Positions 20,225 to 32,293 are shown, counted from the stretch's first letter. The stretch is DNA of 64,000 nt from Dipteris shenzhenensis (GCA_047967505.1 CM106538.1); one strand, 5' to 3'. The notes: generated by a model not told the origin, from the sequence alone. Numbers and translations are program-made.

Positions 20225-23200
20225 GAGCCTACTATCCAATGCCCATCAATACTCGACAATACTCAAACCGCTGACTAGCTAGACTCTTCGTCAACATATT
20301 TGCAGGGTTATCGTCTGTATGAACCTTGACAAGCTCTATGCGCTTGTCCTCAAGTACCTCCCTGATGAAATGGTACCTGACCTCAATGTGTTTGGTCTTT
20401 GCATGAAAGACCAGATTTCGTGCTAGCTGAATAGCACTCATGGAATCACTATGCAATGTCGGTACACTTGTATGAATCCCCAAATCTCCCACTAGCCGAT
20501 TGAGCCATATAGCCTCCTTGTAACACTCTATGGTTGCAACATACTTAGCCTCTGTGGTCAACAAAGCTATGCAATTCTGTGCGCAAGACATCCACGACAC
20601 CGCACCACCTGCAAAGGTGAACACATAACTAGAAGTGGATCTCCTACTATCCACATGCCCTGCATAGTCTAAATCTATGTACACAAGTACACGCATGTCT
20701 CCTCTACCAAAGCAGATGCACATCAACTTGGTACCCTTCATGTACCTCATGATGCACTTAATTGCCTCTCAATGCCTCTTTCCTGGATTAGCCATATGCC
20801 GGCTAACAACTCCGATTGCAAATGCAATGTCTGGTCTAGTAGCTATCATAGCATACATAAGACTCCCAACCGCTGATGCATAAGGAACCTTGGCTATCAT
20901 GGCCCTATCCTCATCTCATTTGGGACTATCTATATGACTCAGTTTCATATATGGAGGCAATGGAGTTCTCAGTGCCTTCCCCCTCTCCATATTGAAATGC
21001 TGCAATACTTTTGTAGCATACTCCTTCTGTGAAAGCCATAGGAGTTTCCTACTCCGATCACATGTGATGCGCATACCAAGAATATGACCTGCAAGTCCCA
21101 AATCCTTCATATCAAAGGCCTCATGTAACTTGGCCTTTAATGCATCTAGCTCATAAGTATTCTTGCTAGCCAATAGCATATCATCCACATATAGTGCCAG
21201 GATTATCAGGCTATTATTCTTAGCCCTTTATCATTAGCCCTTTTAGTGTAGAGGTAGTGATCAATTTCACTCCTAAAACCCAGGGACCGAATGAAAGCAT
21301 CAAACTTTTGATACCATTCTCTAGGCGCTTGCTTAAGACCATAGAGACTCTTCTTCAACTTGCAAACTAAATGCTCTTTGCCCTTTTCTTCAAAGCCTTC
21401 CGGTTGCACCATGTAAATTTCCTGATACAGATCCTCATGCAAGAAAGCTATCTTGACATCCATCTGCATGAGCTCCATATCCTCTGCTGCCACTAGTCCA
21501 AGCATGCATCTAAGTGTGGTCATCTTCACAACCGGAGAGAATATCTCATCAAAGTCCACACCCTTCTCTTGCTTGAACCCTTTAGCGACCAAATGGGCCT
21601 TGTACCTAGGCACATCATCACCTGTGACCTTCATCTTGTAGACCCATTTACATGGCATGGCTTTCTTTCCATGTGGCAAAGAAACCAAGTACCAAGTCTT
21701 ATTCTTCATAAGTGAAATCTTTGATTGCATAGCATACTCCCACTTGCATTGATCCTCGCGCATCATAGCCTCTCTATAGCAAGAAGGCTCCCCGCAATCA
21801 GTAAGCATCACATAGTCTACCCCTGGAACAAACCTATCAAGTGGTCTAGACACTCTAGATGATCTTCTCAAGGGCATTTCAGCTTGGTGTCCCACCTGCA
21901 TATCAGCCACATTTGGCTCATCATTTCCACCAATAGATGATCCATCATTTACCCTTGATTGTATACCTATGGGAGTACTTGGTGGTACCATTTCTTGCAC
22001 ATTTGGTGCATGGACAGCTTGCTGTCGATCAACATATGCAGGTGGATTCACATCCTGGAAAGTGATTCTCCTCATTTCCACATCCCTCATGGGTGCCTTA
22101 TGCATCTTCTTCTCATTGAAGACTACATCATGGCTGCGTATGATCTTCTTTGCTTCTGGATCCCAGAGACGATAGCCCATCTCTCCACTTTCACCATAAC
22201 CCAGAAAGATGCATTTCCTAGACTTAGGATCTAGCTTCTTTCGAAGCTCTTTTGGCACATGTGCATATGCCTCACACCCAAATATACGCAAATGAGAGTA
22301 AGAGGGCTTCTTGCCACTCCATGCCTTTTCAGGAATACCACCATCCAAACTCTTACTAGGTGATCTATTGATCACATGCACTGCAGTCTTCATTGCCTCT
22401 GCCCAAAAACCACCAGAAAGACTTGCATTGGAAAGCATGCATTGCAACCTTTCTTGAATGGTACGGTTCATCTTCTCTGCAACTGGATTTTGCTCTGGAG
22501 TACAAGGGGATGTGAGCTCCCTCTTAATCCCACGTGTATCATAGAAATCCCGAAAGTCATGAGAGAGATACTCTCCACCATTGTCAGTCCATAGGCATTT
22601 AAGCATTCTACCTGACTGATTCTCAACCAAGGCCAGCCATTTCTGAAATACCTGGAACACATCACTCTTCCGAGCTATAGCATAAGCCCACACTTTCCTA
22701 GTTGCATCATCAATGAATATCACATAGTATTCAGCCCCGCCTAATGACCGTGTAGGCATGGGACCACATACGTCTGAATGCACCAAATCAAGCATTTCAA
22801 ACTCTTTCTTTCCCCTTCTTTTATGGGCTGATTTAGTCTGCTTCCCATAGAGACAATGCTCACAAAATTCAAAATCAGAGAAACTCAAATGCAGTACATA
22901 ACCCAAATGGCATAAGACTTTCATCCCATTTTGGCTCATATGGCCCAGTCGGCAATGCCATAAAGAAGTGCTTGGCTGCTCAGTTATTGCAACAACATGA
23001 TCAAACAACCCTGATACATGTAAGGGATACAAATTCCCACAATTGGCACCCCTGGCCAAAAGCATAGAGCCCTTCTGAATTTTCCAACTCCCAAAACCAA
23101 AGTTGGTCTGAAAACCAGCATCATCTAGCTGACCCGTTGAAATGAGACTCTTGGTCAGCGTAGGCACATGTATTACATTTTTTAAAATAAATGCAGACCC

Positions 23201-23848
23201 ATTTACGAAAGAAAACTTTATGTCACCTACTCCCACCATGTCACATGCAAAGTCATTTCCAAGATGCACACAACCTGTCTTTCCATTCCCTATGGGGAGT
23301 AACATGGAATGAAGCACCAAAATCCAAAATCCAATCCTGGGAATATGCATCATCTGAAGTGGTAAGCAACTCTGCAGATAAACTAGACATGAAGAGAATG
23401 TCATTGTCACTATCATGTGTGACTGCATTGATCTCGATCTTCACTTTCCTTTCTCCTCCCTTGGACTCTCTTCCTTCTGATTTGCACCCCAATTTGCATT
23501 CTTTTTCTTATCCTTTTGCTCTCTTTTCAACTTGTAGCAATCCTTTTTCATATGGCCCTTCTTGCTATAGTGGTAGCACTCAATGTTCCGTGCCCTGGAT
23601 TTGCTATGAGACTTCCCTCTTTCTTGGGACTTCCCCCTGAATTGTGATCTGCCCCTTTGCACATTTAAGGCTACATCCTGCTTGTTGCCGTCCGTAGACT
23701 TTCGTCTAATCTCCTCGGCCAACAAGCTACCCACAACATCATCAAACTTCAATACTCCACCGAGTGTAGAGTTACTGACAACAGTACGGAAGGTATGCCA
23801 TGAGGATGGCAATGAACATAAGAGAAATATTGCCTTAGTCCGTAGCAT
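20225..23848 (-). pseudogene. Copia polyprotein of element A (gag C-terminus to RNase H), disrupted
   Basis: In minus-strand order it holds the gag end with a knuckle, IECYHYSKKGHMKKDC (first Cys pair damaged: C-x-Y instead of C-x2-C). Next come protease with ILDFGASFH (the usual DSG is DFG), GAG-pre-integrase, and integrase with FCEHCLYGKQ, WTDNGGEY and NPVAEKMNRT. RT follows with MDVKIAFLHEDLYQ and a damaged YVDD region, then RNase H to VLMGIG. Integrase and the first half of RT form the long open stretch 21206-23428. Frame changes lie near 23440, 21200 and 20900-20750. It is a Tork/Tnt1-like polyprotein by wording. The sequence ends abruptly at 23848 within gag. Confidence 0.85.
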
Positions 23849-24273
23849 TCTCTGTAGTCAGACCAGACAGTACAGCAAGTCGACCTCTCCATCCATGATG
23901 AGCATGCATACAAAGTGATATTGAAATTGAATCTCAATGTGTTTTGTGCGAGTGTGGAACACCGGGTTCTTTGCAATCACCATGCAACTTTGATTGTCAC
24001 ATGATAACTACGTAGGCTTGTTCTGCACTGCACCCATGTCCCCCAAAATCCTCCTCAACCACACTGCCTCACAAGAAGCAAAGCATGCAGATTTGTAGTC
24101 GGCCTCGATAGAAGAAAGAGCAACTGTGGGTTGCTTCTTTCTGACCCATGACAACTCCAGATCCAAGTGAGATATAGTACCCTGTCAGTGAACTCCTGCT
24201 GTCCATGTCTCCTGCCCAATCCGAGTCATAGAATCTGGTCACGATGTTGCCCTTGGTATAGGTGATGCCATAA
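23849..24273 (-). pseudogene. RNase H of copia element B, truncated
   Basis: The minus strand gives YDSDWAGDMDSRSSLTGYY, ALSSIEADYKSACFASCEAVWL, and NPVFHTRTKHIEI, the usual copia RNase H blocks with their Asp/Glu residues. At 23849 it switches within a few bases to gag of element A. The C-terminal residues and 3' untranslated part of B are lost. Confidence 0.75.
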
Positions 24274-26848
24274 TCAAGTGTACCTTTGATGTATTTCAAC
24301 ACCCGCATCCCTGCCCTCCAATGGTTCTCTCGGGGCTTATTGGAAAACCTGCTTAGTACACCAGTCGCAAAATTGATGTCCGACTGTGTGTTGCACAGGT
24401 AAATCAAGCTACCCACAAGCCTTCTGTACTTCGCTTCGTCCACCAGTAGTGATGAATCCTCGTTTGAGATCTTCGCGTCAACCTCCATACGGGTACCAAC
24501 TGTCTTGCACTTAGCCATGCCAAATGCCTTTAGTATCTCTCTAGCATACTTCAGCTGTGAAATGAAGATCTGTTTCGACTCCTGCCAAACTTCAATCCCC
24601 AAATAGAAATGCATCAGTTTGAGGTCTATCATTTCAAACTCTCTTCCTAGCAAATGCTTCGCCTGCAAGATCTTCTCTTCATGGTTCCCTGTTATGACAA
24701 GGTCGTCCACATAAAGGACCACGATCATACACCTACCTCCTTCTCTGAAAATATAGAAATTTGCATCAGATGGGCTCCTCTTGAACTCGTTTTGCAGAAA
24801 GTAGGCATTAATTCACTGGTACCATGCTCGTGGGGCTTGTTTTATCCTATAAAGTGGCTTCTTCAATTTGCAGCTTTACCTTCTGAACCGGGGATCTCAA
24901 AACCTGATGGTTGTTCCACGTATACCTCCTCCTTGAGATATCCATTCAGAAAGGCGGATTTCACATCCATTTGAAACACGGGCCAACTTCCCTGGGCAGC
25001 TAAAGCCAAAACACTACGAATTGTAGTTAGTCGAGCTGTGGGAGCAAAAGTATCTTGATAATCAAAACCATGTATCTGTGCAAATCCTTTTGCCATGAGC
25101 CAAGCCTTGTACTTATCCAATGTGCTGTCAGACTTGTACTTGGTCTTGTACACCCACTTGGTTCCGATTACCTTGCATTTTGGTGGTTGATCCAGGTCCC
25201 AAGTGTTGTTCTTCATTATGGATCGATACTCCAACTGTATAGCCTCCATCCACCTATCATCACCCTGTGCCTCTTCAAGACACTTGGGTTCATTAGCACG
25301 GATCACTTCTGTCATCAAAGCATAGTTGACCAAGTGTTCTTGTGCCCTTCTTTGCCCCTCTAAACTCTTGGACCGGCGGTGTTCGGATGGTTCCTCCTCA
25401 ATGGCTAGAGGTTCTCTGTCGTCCAAAAGCTGCTTTACCCACTTTGGGAATGGCCGTTGCCGTTGTGGTTCTGCAGGCTCTTCTTCTTCTTTGTCTTGAA
25501 TCCTCCCAAGCACTGTTGGGGGAGTTCAGTCTGCTATTGGTGGCAATACTGGATGGATTTCAAGTGTGCCTTTGATGTATTTCAACACTCGCATCCCTGC
25601 CCTCCAATGGTTCTCCTAGGGCTTATTGGAAAACTTGCTTACTATACCAGTCGCAAAATTGATGCTCGGTCGTGTGTTGCACAGGCAAATCAAGCTGCCC
25701 ACAAGCCTTCTGTACTTCGCTTCGTCCACCAGTGGTGATGAATCCTCATTTGAGATCTTTACGTCAACCTCCATAGGGGTACCAACTGTTTTACACTCAG
25801 CCATGCCAAATGCCTTCAGTATCTCTCTAGCATACTTCAGCTATGAAATGAAGATCTGTTTCGGCTCCTGCCAAACTTCAATCCCCAAACAAAACTGCAT
25901 TAGTCTGAGGTTTGTCATTTCAAACTCTCTTCCTAGCAAATGCTTCGTCTGCGAGATCTTCTCTTCATGGTTTCCTGTTATGACAAGGTTGTCCACATAA
26001 AGGACCACGATCATACACCTGCCTCCTTCTCTGAATATATACAAATTTGCATCAGATGGGCTCCTCCTGAACCCGTTTTGCAAAAAGTAGGCATCAATTT
26101 GCTGGTACCACGCTCGTGGGGCCTGTTTCAGCCCGTAAAGTGCCTTCTTCAGTTTGCAGACTTTACCTTCTGAACCGAGGATCTCAAAACCGGGTGGTTG
26201 TTCCATGTATACCTCCTCCTTGAGATCTCCATTCAAAAAGGTGGATTTCACATCCATCTAAAACATGGGCCAACTTCCCTGGGCAGCTAAAGCCAAAACA
26301 CTGCGAATTGTGGTTAGTCGAGCTGTAGGAGCAAAAGTATCTTGATAATCAAAACCATGTACCTGTGCTAATCCTTTTGCCATGAGTCGAGCCTTGTACT
26401 TATCCAACGTGGCGTCGGACTTATACTTGGTCTTGTACACCCACTTGGTTCCGATTACCTTGCATTTTGGTGGTCGATCCACAAGGTCCCAAGTGTTGTT
26501 CTTCATTATGGAGCCATACTCTGACTGCATAGCCTCCATCCATCTATCATCGCCCTATGCCTTTTCAAGACACTTGGGTTCATCAGCACGAATCACTTCT
26601 ATCATTAAAGCATAGTTGACAAAGTGTTCATGTGCCCTTCTTTGCTCCTCTAATCTCTTGGACCGGTGGTGTTCGGATGGTTCCTCCTCAATGGCTAGAG
26701 GTTCTCTGCCATCCAAAAGCTGCTTTACCCACTTCGGGAATGGTCGTTGCCATTGTGGTTCTGCAGGCTCTTCTTCTTCTTTATCTTGAATCCTCCCAAG
26801 CACTGTTGGGGGAGTTCAGTCTGCTATTGGTGGTAGTACTGGATGGAT
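24274..26848 (-). repeat. Tandem duplication of about 1.29 kb in element B (linker plus RT)
   Basis: Copy 1 is 25560-26848 and copy 2 is 24274-25559. Both contain, in order on the minus strand, GRIQDKEEEEPAEPQ, KCKVIGTKWVYKTKYKS, MDVKS-x-FLNG and the YVD-x-LVITGNHEEKI box. The junction is at about 25559-25560, where the linker start of copy 2 follows the RT end of copy 1. Copies differ by many substitutions, so the event is not recent. Confidence 0.85.
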
Positions 26849-29047
26849 ACCGTGGTCCTGGTTGTCTGGGAAGGAAGCATCCTCCTCCAATTGATGCGTT
26901 TGTTCTGAGAAGACCACATCGCGACTTACAATTACCTTCTTGGTAACAGGGTTATAGAGACGGTAACCCTTTGCCTCTTCATTGTAGCCCAAGAAAATAC
27001 ACTTTCGGCTCTTCGGTTCCCATTTGGTCCTGGTAGCATCAGGGACATGCACAAAACAGTCACATCCAAAAACTCTGAAATGTGCAACTGAAGGTTTCTT
27101 ACCAGAAAAGGCTTGCAGTGGAGTCATCCCATTCACAGCCTTCGTGTAGCTACGATTGAGGATGTAAATTGTAGTGTTACATGCTTCAGCCCAGAAAGTC
27201 TTTGGCAAATCTTTCCCTTTCATCATACTCCGGCCCATTTTGCAGATGATGCGTATCTTGCATTTTGCTACTCCATTTTGCTGTGATGTATGTGGCGGGG
27301 GTTTCTACCTCTTGATCCCATGACTCTTGTAGTAACTTTCGAATTCAGTCGATGTGAACTCTCCACCTCTGTCTGATCTCAACTTCTTCACCTTCCTCCC
27401 CGATTCTTTCTCGACCATTACATGCCATTCCTTGAACCTACTGAAAGCCTCGTCTTTCGTCTTTAGGAAGTATATCCATATCCTTCTACTGTAGTCGTCG
27501 ATCAACGTCATGAAGTAGTAGGAACTACCCAAAGCTTCCGTCTCCATCTTTCTGTAGAGGTCCGTGTGAACGAGCTCTAGAGGAGCCTTTGCTGTGCTGG
27601 CCTCTTTAGGAAAGGGCTGCCGATGCTACTTGCCCATCATGCAAGCTTCACATACATCGGGCAGATCTGAAATTTCTGGTAGGTCTGTAATCATTCCACT
27701 TTTATGCATCTCCTTCAAAGAACTAAGGTTTAGATGACCACACCTCTCATGCCACAGCTTAGTGTTCTTCATATCTACTCGAGCACTGAAAGCTGAGAGT
27801 TCATAAATGTTGTTGCACGTGTACCTTTACCAACGACCTTCCCTTGAAGATCCAGAATGTGTGCACCATTCTTAATGAATTGAACTTTGAGGTCCCGATC
27901 CATGATCATAGAAATGGACAACAAGTTCCTCTTGATATCTGGCACATAAAGAACATTGGACAACTGTTTTACAACTCCATCTGACTTGAGAGCAATCGCA
28001 CCTTTTCCTTTTGCTGGACATTTTGCATCATTGCCGACTGCTACCAGGATGTCATTCCCTACCGGCTGTAGAGAGGTATACCAATCCTTCTGACTGGTCA
28101 TGTGGCACGATGCACCACTGTCAATGATCCACGGTTCATCTACAGGTACATGAACTGCCTTCGTGCAAATCTCCTCAATTGCGATGAACATCTCTATTGG
28201 TACTGCTTGCACGCTGTTACTGGACTCTTTCTTTACTCCGTTCTTCTCATCTGCAATCTTCTTTCGGCACTCATTCTGCTTGTGCCCTGCCTTGTTGCAA
28301 TAGAAGCACTTGATCTTCTTCTTTCTCTTTTTATCATCAGAAGAAGATGGGTTACTAGATTCCTTACCCTTACCTTTCTTTGACCCGGTCCAGAAAGCCG
28401 AATCTTCTCCAGTCCTTATCTTTTAACGCATCTCCTCCTCCAAAAGCATCGCGCTGAAATCCTCAAAGTTGAGGGGCGGATTTTTGTCCTGCGTATTCAG
28501 CACTGTAACAAGACCGTCGTACTTTGGTGGGAGAATCCGTATGCACCTTCGTGCTAGATTCTCACTGGTGATGGTGATGCCAATCACAGTCATCTGATCG
28601 TGTAGATTCTTTACCCTGGTGATGAACTCTGCCACTTCAGACTTAGACAACTTCTTGTTCGCGAGTTGAGTCTCCAGATTCTGAATCTGTGTCTGATTCA
28701 TGGTCTCGTACTGATTTTTCAAGTCCGTCCGTGCCTCCTCCACTGTGGTGACATGTTGAATTAACGCCATGACAGAATCACTAACACTGCAGACAATAGA
28801 ACACAACACATCTGCATTTCTTCTTGTCCATGCGAGAATCTCATCCGTAGTTGGTACTATCTGTTGTCCTGCATTGGCTGGGATCCGATCTCGCAACCGG
28901 CCTCATGTCCACCCCAGTAGCAGTGTCCCAAAGCTCATATGTGCTCAAGATGGTCTTTATCTTGAACTTCCAGAGTGGATAGTTAGAGCCATCCAACTTT
29001 CTGCTTTCACCGAACGGTGGGATTCGCAGTCTTGCGGGCTGGGCCAT
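24290..29047 (-). pseudogene. Copia polyprotein of element B (gag, protease, integrase, RT x 2), disrupted
   Basis: Gag opens at 29047 with MAQPARLRIPPFGESRKLDG and shifts frame near 28890. The knuckle KCFYCNKAGHKQNECRK (C-x2-C-x4-H-x4-C) is at about 28265-28315, and protease with IIDSGASCHMT near 28130. The integrase core is at 27305-27547 (LIDDYSRRIWIYF, SDRGGEFTS) with a frame change near 27290, and the integrase C-terminal part is at 26816-27238. RT copy 1 (25616-26539) has the catalytic box as YVDN, while RT copy 2 (24290-25513) keeps YVDD. The order gag-PR-IN-RT-RH is copia. Multiple stops make all parts inactive. Confidence 0.8.
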
Positions 29048-29105
29048 CTCTCACAATCTGCTCACAAACAGAAACACACTACCAAATCTTCTTGCTAGAG
29101 TCTAG

Positions 29106-29117
29106 GCTTTGATACCA
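29106..29117 (-). promoter_or_regulatory. Primer-binding site of element B
   Basis: The minus strand reads TGGTATCAAAGC directly next to the LTR edge at 29118. This is a tRNA-Met-type PBS with A in place of G at one position. Confidence 0.75.
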
Positions 29118-29847
29118 TGTAAAAAATAATACAACATCTGTGCTCAACAGATAACAGGATCTCGTACGCAAGAGAGAAAACAAGATAGTATGGAGAATAA
29201 AAAATTTGATTAACGTAGAACTGATACAATAGATGGTGCTGCCTCCCAACCATGTGCTCCTGTTAAAGAAGCTTCGATGGCATGCTGGAAACAGTAGAAG
29301 ACGGAGGCTAGATGCTAAGGAATCAAGGTTGCTATAGCCAGTGATGAAATGGGCTTCATGGGCTTGCTCTTATATAGCCACTAGTCGTAGTCAATTAGGC
29401 TCAATTGGGTGATCGACCCAGTCCGCCCAAAACGGTCGACTGGGGGTTGGTCCCGAAATAGGGCACCAACCATATGATAGAATTGGTGCACAAAACAGAT
29501 CAACTAACCTATGGTTACGTTCGGCCCAGAGCCATCCAGGATCATCTGAGGCTCCAAACGGGCCCCGCAACCCGAGAGTGGGCTGCCCCGGGAAATGCTC
29601 CATCTACCCTCAGTGCGATCAGTCAAGGGATGCCTTCTTGCACTTGCATGTAGCCTAGTTGGCGGTGTGCCAACTCTATCTGAAGCCATCTAGCCATCAG
29701 GCCACACATGGCCCCCATCTGGTGTCCAAACTAGGACCTACCAGATAACTGAGCTACTCAAATGCCTTCTCCTCATATGGGGGGCTTACAAGTAGAGTTA
29801 GCTGGTTCCTGCATAGTTACATGAGAGTGGAGCATTGATATCTAACA
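29118..29847 (-). repeat. 5' LTR of element B (730 bp)
   Basis: On the minus strand it runs from TGTTAGATATCAATGCTCC to a terminal CA next to the PBS. Its inner 580 or so bases are repeated at 61914-62489. A TATA-like tatataag (29365-29375, minus strand) lies in a plausible promoter position. Confidence 0.8.
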
Positions 29848-29941
29848 CAAAACACCCTAATCTTCTTTTTCATTCATTTATATATGTGTTTGAGTATTGT
29901 ACATAATCGAGGTAACGGCACAGTGACATTTAACCCCCACA
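29848..29941 (-). repeat. 5' LTR remnant of element A
   Basis: On the minus strand it starts TGTGGGGGTTAAATG and follows the A/H LTR through the TATA-like stretch to ...GATTAGGGTGTTTTG, where element B begins. It covers roughly the first 94 LTR bases and is followed outside by GACAA. Confidence 0.8.
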
Positions 29942-29946
29942 GACAA
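29942..29946 (+). repeat. Target-site duplication of element A, right copy (GACAA)
   Basis: It is identical to 20005-20009 and directly abuts the LTR start. Confidence 0.7.
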
Positions 29947-30520
29947 AACTCAAATTTGGAGCATGTCAATCATGAAAAAGGCTTAGAAGGATTGAACTGT
30001 GCTTACCTACAATGTTTGAACCACCACTGCCATTGCCTAGTGCAATGATCCCTACCTCGTGGTGGTGGCAACCTGAAGATAGTGGGAAATTCTTTGTTCC
30101 CAAAGGTTGGGATGAGTTTTGTTGATGGATTGTGTCAATAAAAAAGACTTAAAAGTGTTGGATTATGAAGCCCTAAAACATTTGAACCACCACGGGCATT
30201 CCTCGATGAAATGGCATGAACCTAGAAGTACCTTGAAATATTGGAAAAGTCTTTGTTCCCAAGGGTTGGAACAAGTTTGATTGATAGATCATGTCCATCA
30301 AAAAGTCTTAGAGGGGTTACATTGTGAAGCTCTTAGACATGTGAACCACCATGGGCATTGTCGCAGTGCAATGGCCCCTACCTCATGGTGGTGGAAACTT
30401 GGAAGTACTAGGAAAGACTTTGTTCCCAAGGGTTGGGATGAATTTCGTTGATATCGTGTGTCCACAAAAAAGGCTGAAAAGGATTGATATATCATGTCCA
30501 TAAAAAAGGCTTAGAATGGT
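29947..30520 (+). repeat. Tandem repeat, unit about 162 bp, about 3.5 copies
   Basis: Markers recur in the same order: tgaaccaccaNNGgCatt near 30018, 30181 and 30341, ttgttccca(a)gggttgg near 30094, 30256 and 30421, and tgtcNataaaaaaG near 30140, 30295 and 30500. Copies differ by substitutions and small indels. Confidence 0.75.
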
Positions 30521-30539
30521 TGATTTGTGGTAGTCTAAA

Positions 30540-30806
30540 GTTTAACACAATATACTTGAGAAGGCTAGGACTGGGTTTCTCACCTGGTATGTACTCGAGA
30601 TAGAATGTCTAAATTTTAAAGAAATATACTTCGACTACAACTAGGTTCTAGACCGAGTAAGTACGTAATAGTGGGGTGGTATATTCAAGTCTCAATTTAA
30701 ATACTTATATCAAATTCTAAATAGTTTAAATATATTTTTAAATTAATATACTTATACGTTAACCTAATATATTCTAATCCTAATATATTTAGATTCTAGT
30801 ATTATA

Positions 30807-30840
<34 letters not shown>

Positions 30841-31150
30841 CAGTGTGTATGTGTGTGTGTGCACAAGCGTCTTAATTTAAATCCTAATATGTATTGTAAA
30901 TCATAACGTATTCTTATATATTAAATCTATAATATATTTTAGTTTAATGTTAACTAAATATATATTAATCCTAATTTAAATACTAAATATATTCTAAATC
31001 TTGATATACTCTAATTAAAATCCTAATATATTCCAAATCCTAATTAAAATATATCCTAATTGTAATACATTCAAAATCTAATATATTCTAGTATATAAGA
31101 TTCCTAATATATTGTAATGTAAAACCTTAATATAATTTCTAAAGCCTAAT
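30540..31150 (+). repeat. AT-rich low-complexity region with TA and GTAT runs
   Basis: It is dominated by variants of cctaatatattctaaatc, a TA run at 30803-30815 and GTAT repeats at 30815-30840, then TG repeats at 30842-30861. No coding content was seen. Confidence 0.8.
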
Positions 31151-31154
31151 TCAA

Positions 31155-31915
31155 AACCTATCTAACATAACATGTTCTAACATGTGGCACATTAGGTTAT
31201 TAACTTATATTAACCCTTGTGACATGTTTTAACATGTGGTATGCGAGATATTTTTAAACCCATTATAGATTACTTAGCTTATACTAACCCGTTGAAGGTG
31301 CTCTAACATGTGCTGCATTAGAGGTTAAAAAACCTATTCTAGGTTCATTAACTTATATTAACCCATCTAATATGCTCTAACATGTGGCTCATTAGAGATT
31401 AAAAAACCTATTTTAGATCATTAAACTTATATTAAGCGATCTAATATGTTTCTAACTTGTGGTGCATTAGAGATTTAGAAGCCTACCTTAGATTATTAAA
31501 CTAAACATTAACCCATCTGGCGCATTAGAGATTCAAAAACCTATTTCAGATTAATCAACTTACATTAACAAAAAAATAAAACTTATATTAACCCATGTAA
31601 GATGTTTTAACATGTGGTGCATTATTAAAAAATCCATTCTAGATTATTAAACTTATATTAACCCATCTAAGATGTTCTAACCTGTGGTACATTAGAGATT
31701 TGAAAACCTATTCTAGATTAGTTAACTTATATTAACCCATCTAATATGTTTTAACTTGTGGCACATTAGCAATTTAGAAGCCTATTTTAGATTATTAGAC
31801 TTATATTAACCCATCTAAATATGTTCTAACATGTGGCACATTAGTAATTTAGAAATCTATTTTAGATTATTAAACTTATATTAACACATCTAGTATGCTC
31901 TAACTTGTGGTGCAT
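31155..31915 (+). repeat. AT-rich satellite-like array, unit 74 bp, about 10 copies
   Basis: Each unit starts near atctaatatgttctaacatg, contains tgtggcacattagag and closes with aaacttatattaaccc. Clear unit starts lie near 31331, 31375-31440, 31515, 31660, 31735, 31809 and 31885. Copies differ at many positions, and one (near 31560) carries an A-rich insertion. Confidence 0.85.
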
Positions 31916-32103
31916 TAATATATTAAAAAGAGTTTTAAGAGCTTACTTAAAATTATTTTTATCAATGTAATTTAAAAGTAGATTATACTAACACGAGCTA
32001 ACAAAATCTTTAACATGTGGCATGCACCATATGTGGGCCTCCAATGCTATGGCCTCCCAAGTTCCTTCCTTGTCACTCCTCCCCATTGTGCCCTCACTTC
32101 CCA

Positions 32104-32108
32104 CTACT
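32104..32108 (+). repeat. Target-site duplication of element H, left copy (CTACT)
   Basis: CTACT precedes the 5' LTR and recurs at 38027-38031 after the 3' LTR. Confidence 0.85.
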
Positions 32109-32279
32109 TGTGGGGGTTAAAGGTCACTGTGCCTTTACCCCGGTTATGTACAATACTCAAACACATATATAAATGAATGAAAAAGAAGATTAGGGTGGTT
32201 CTGCACCCACCAAAACTTGTGTGGCTCTCTGTTTCTCTCTCTCCCTCTTCTGTTCTTGCTTCCGTTGAGAGCACTCTCA
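32109..32279 (+). repeat. 5' LTR of element H (171 bp)
   Basis: It is TG...CA bounded. Compared with the 3' LTR it has an extra gttctg near 32199-32204 and two single-base differences near the end. TATA-like atatataaat at 32165-32174 is the likely core promoter. Confidence 0.95.
32165..32174 (+). promoter_or_regulatory. TATA-like core promoter in the LTR
   Basis: ATATATAAAT lies about 57 bases into the 5' LTR and is conserved in the LTRs of A (20.1 kb) and of the 3' LTR. Transcription would start shortly downstream, leaving about 80 bases of R-U5. Confidence 0.5.
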
Positions 32280-32281
32280 AC

Positions 32282-32293
32282 TGGTATCAGAGC
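32282..32293 (+). promoter_or_regulatory. Primer-binding site of element H
   Basis: TGGTATCAGAGC, two bases after the LTR, is complementary to the 3' end of plant initiator tRNA-Met. Confidence 0.9.

Larger units (their letters stand above)
23849..29847 (-). mobile_element. Copia element B, nested in A, 3' end deleted
   Basis: The 5' LTR is 29118-29847, the PBS 29106-29117 and gag starts at 29047. Protease, integrase, linker and RT follow, then a second copy of linker and RT, then RNase H, cut at 23849. No 3' LTR follows. Its LTR (730 bases) and gag are unlike those of A and H, so it is a separate copia family. A second, incomplete LTR of this family lies at 61914-62489. Confidence 0.8.
20010..29941 (-). 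mobile_element. Copia element A (minus strand) carrying nested copia element B
   Basis: The 3' LTR is 20010-20178 and the polyprotein region is 20232-23848. A 5' LTR remnant is at 29848-29941 and GACAA flanks both outer ends. The polyprotein is of the same family as the complete element at 32109-38026 and runs on the opposite strand. Between 23849 and 29847 lies a different copia element (B) on the same strand. Missing from A are the rest of its 5' LTR, PBS, leader and the first 150 or so gag residues. Confidence 0.8.
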
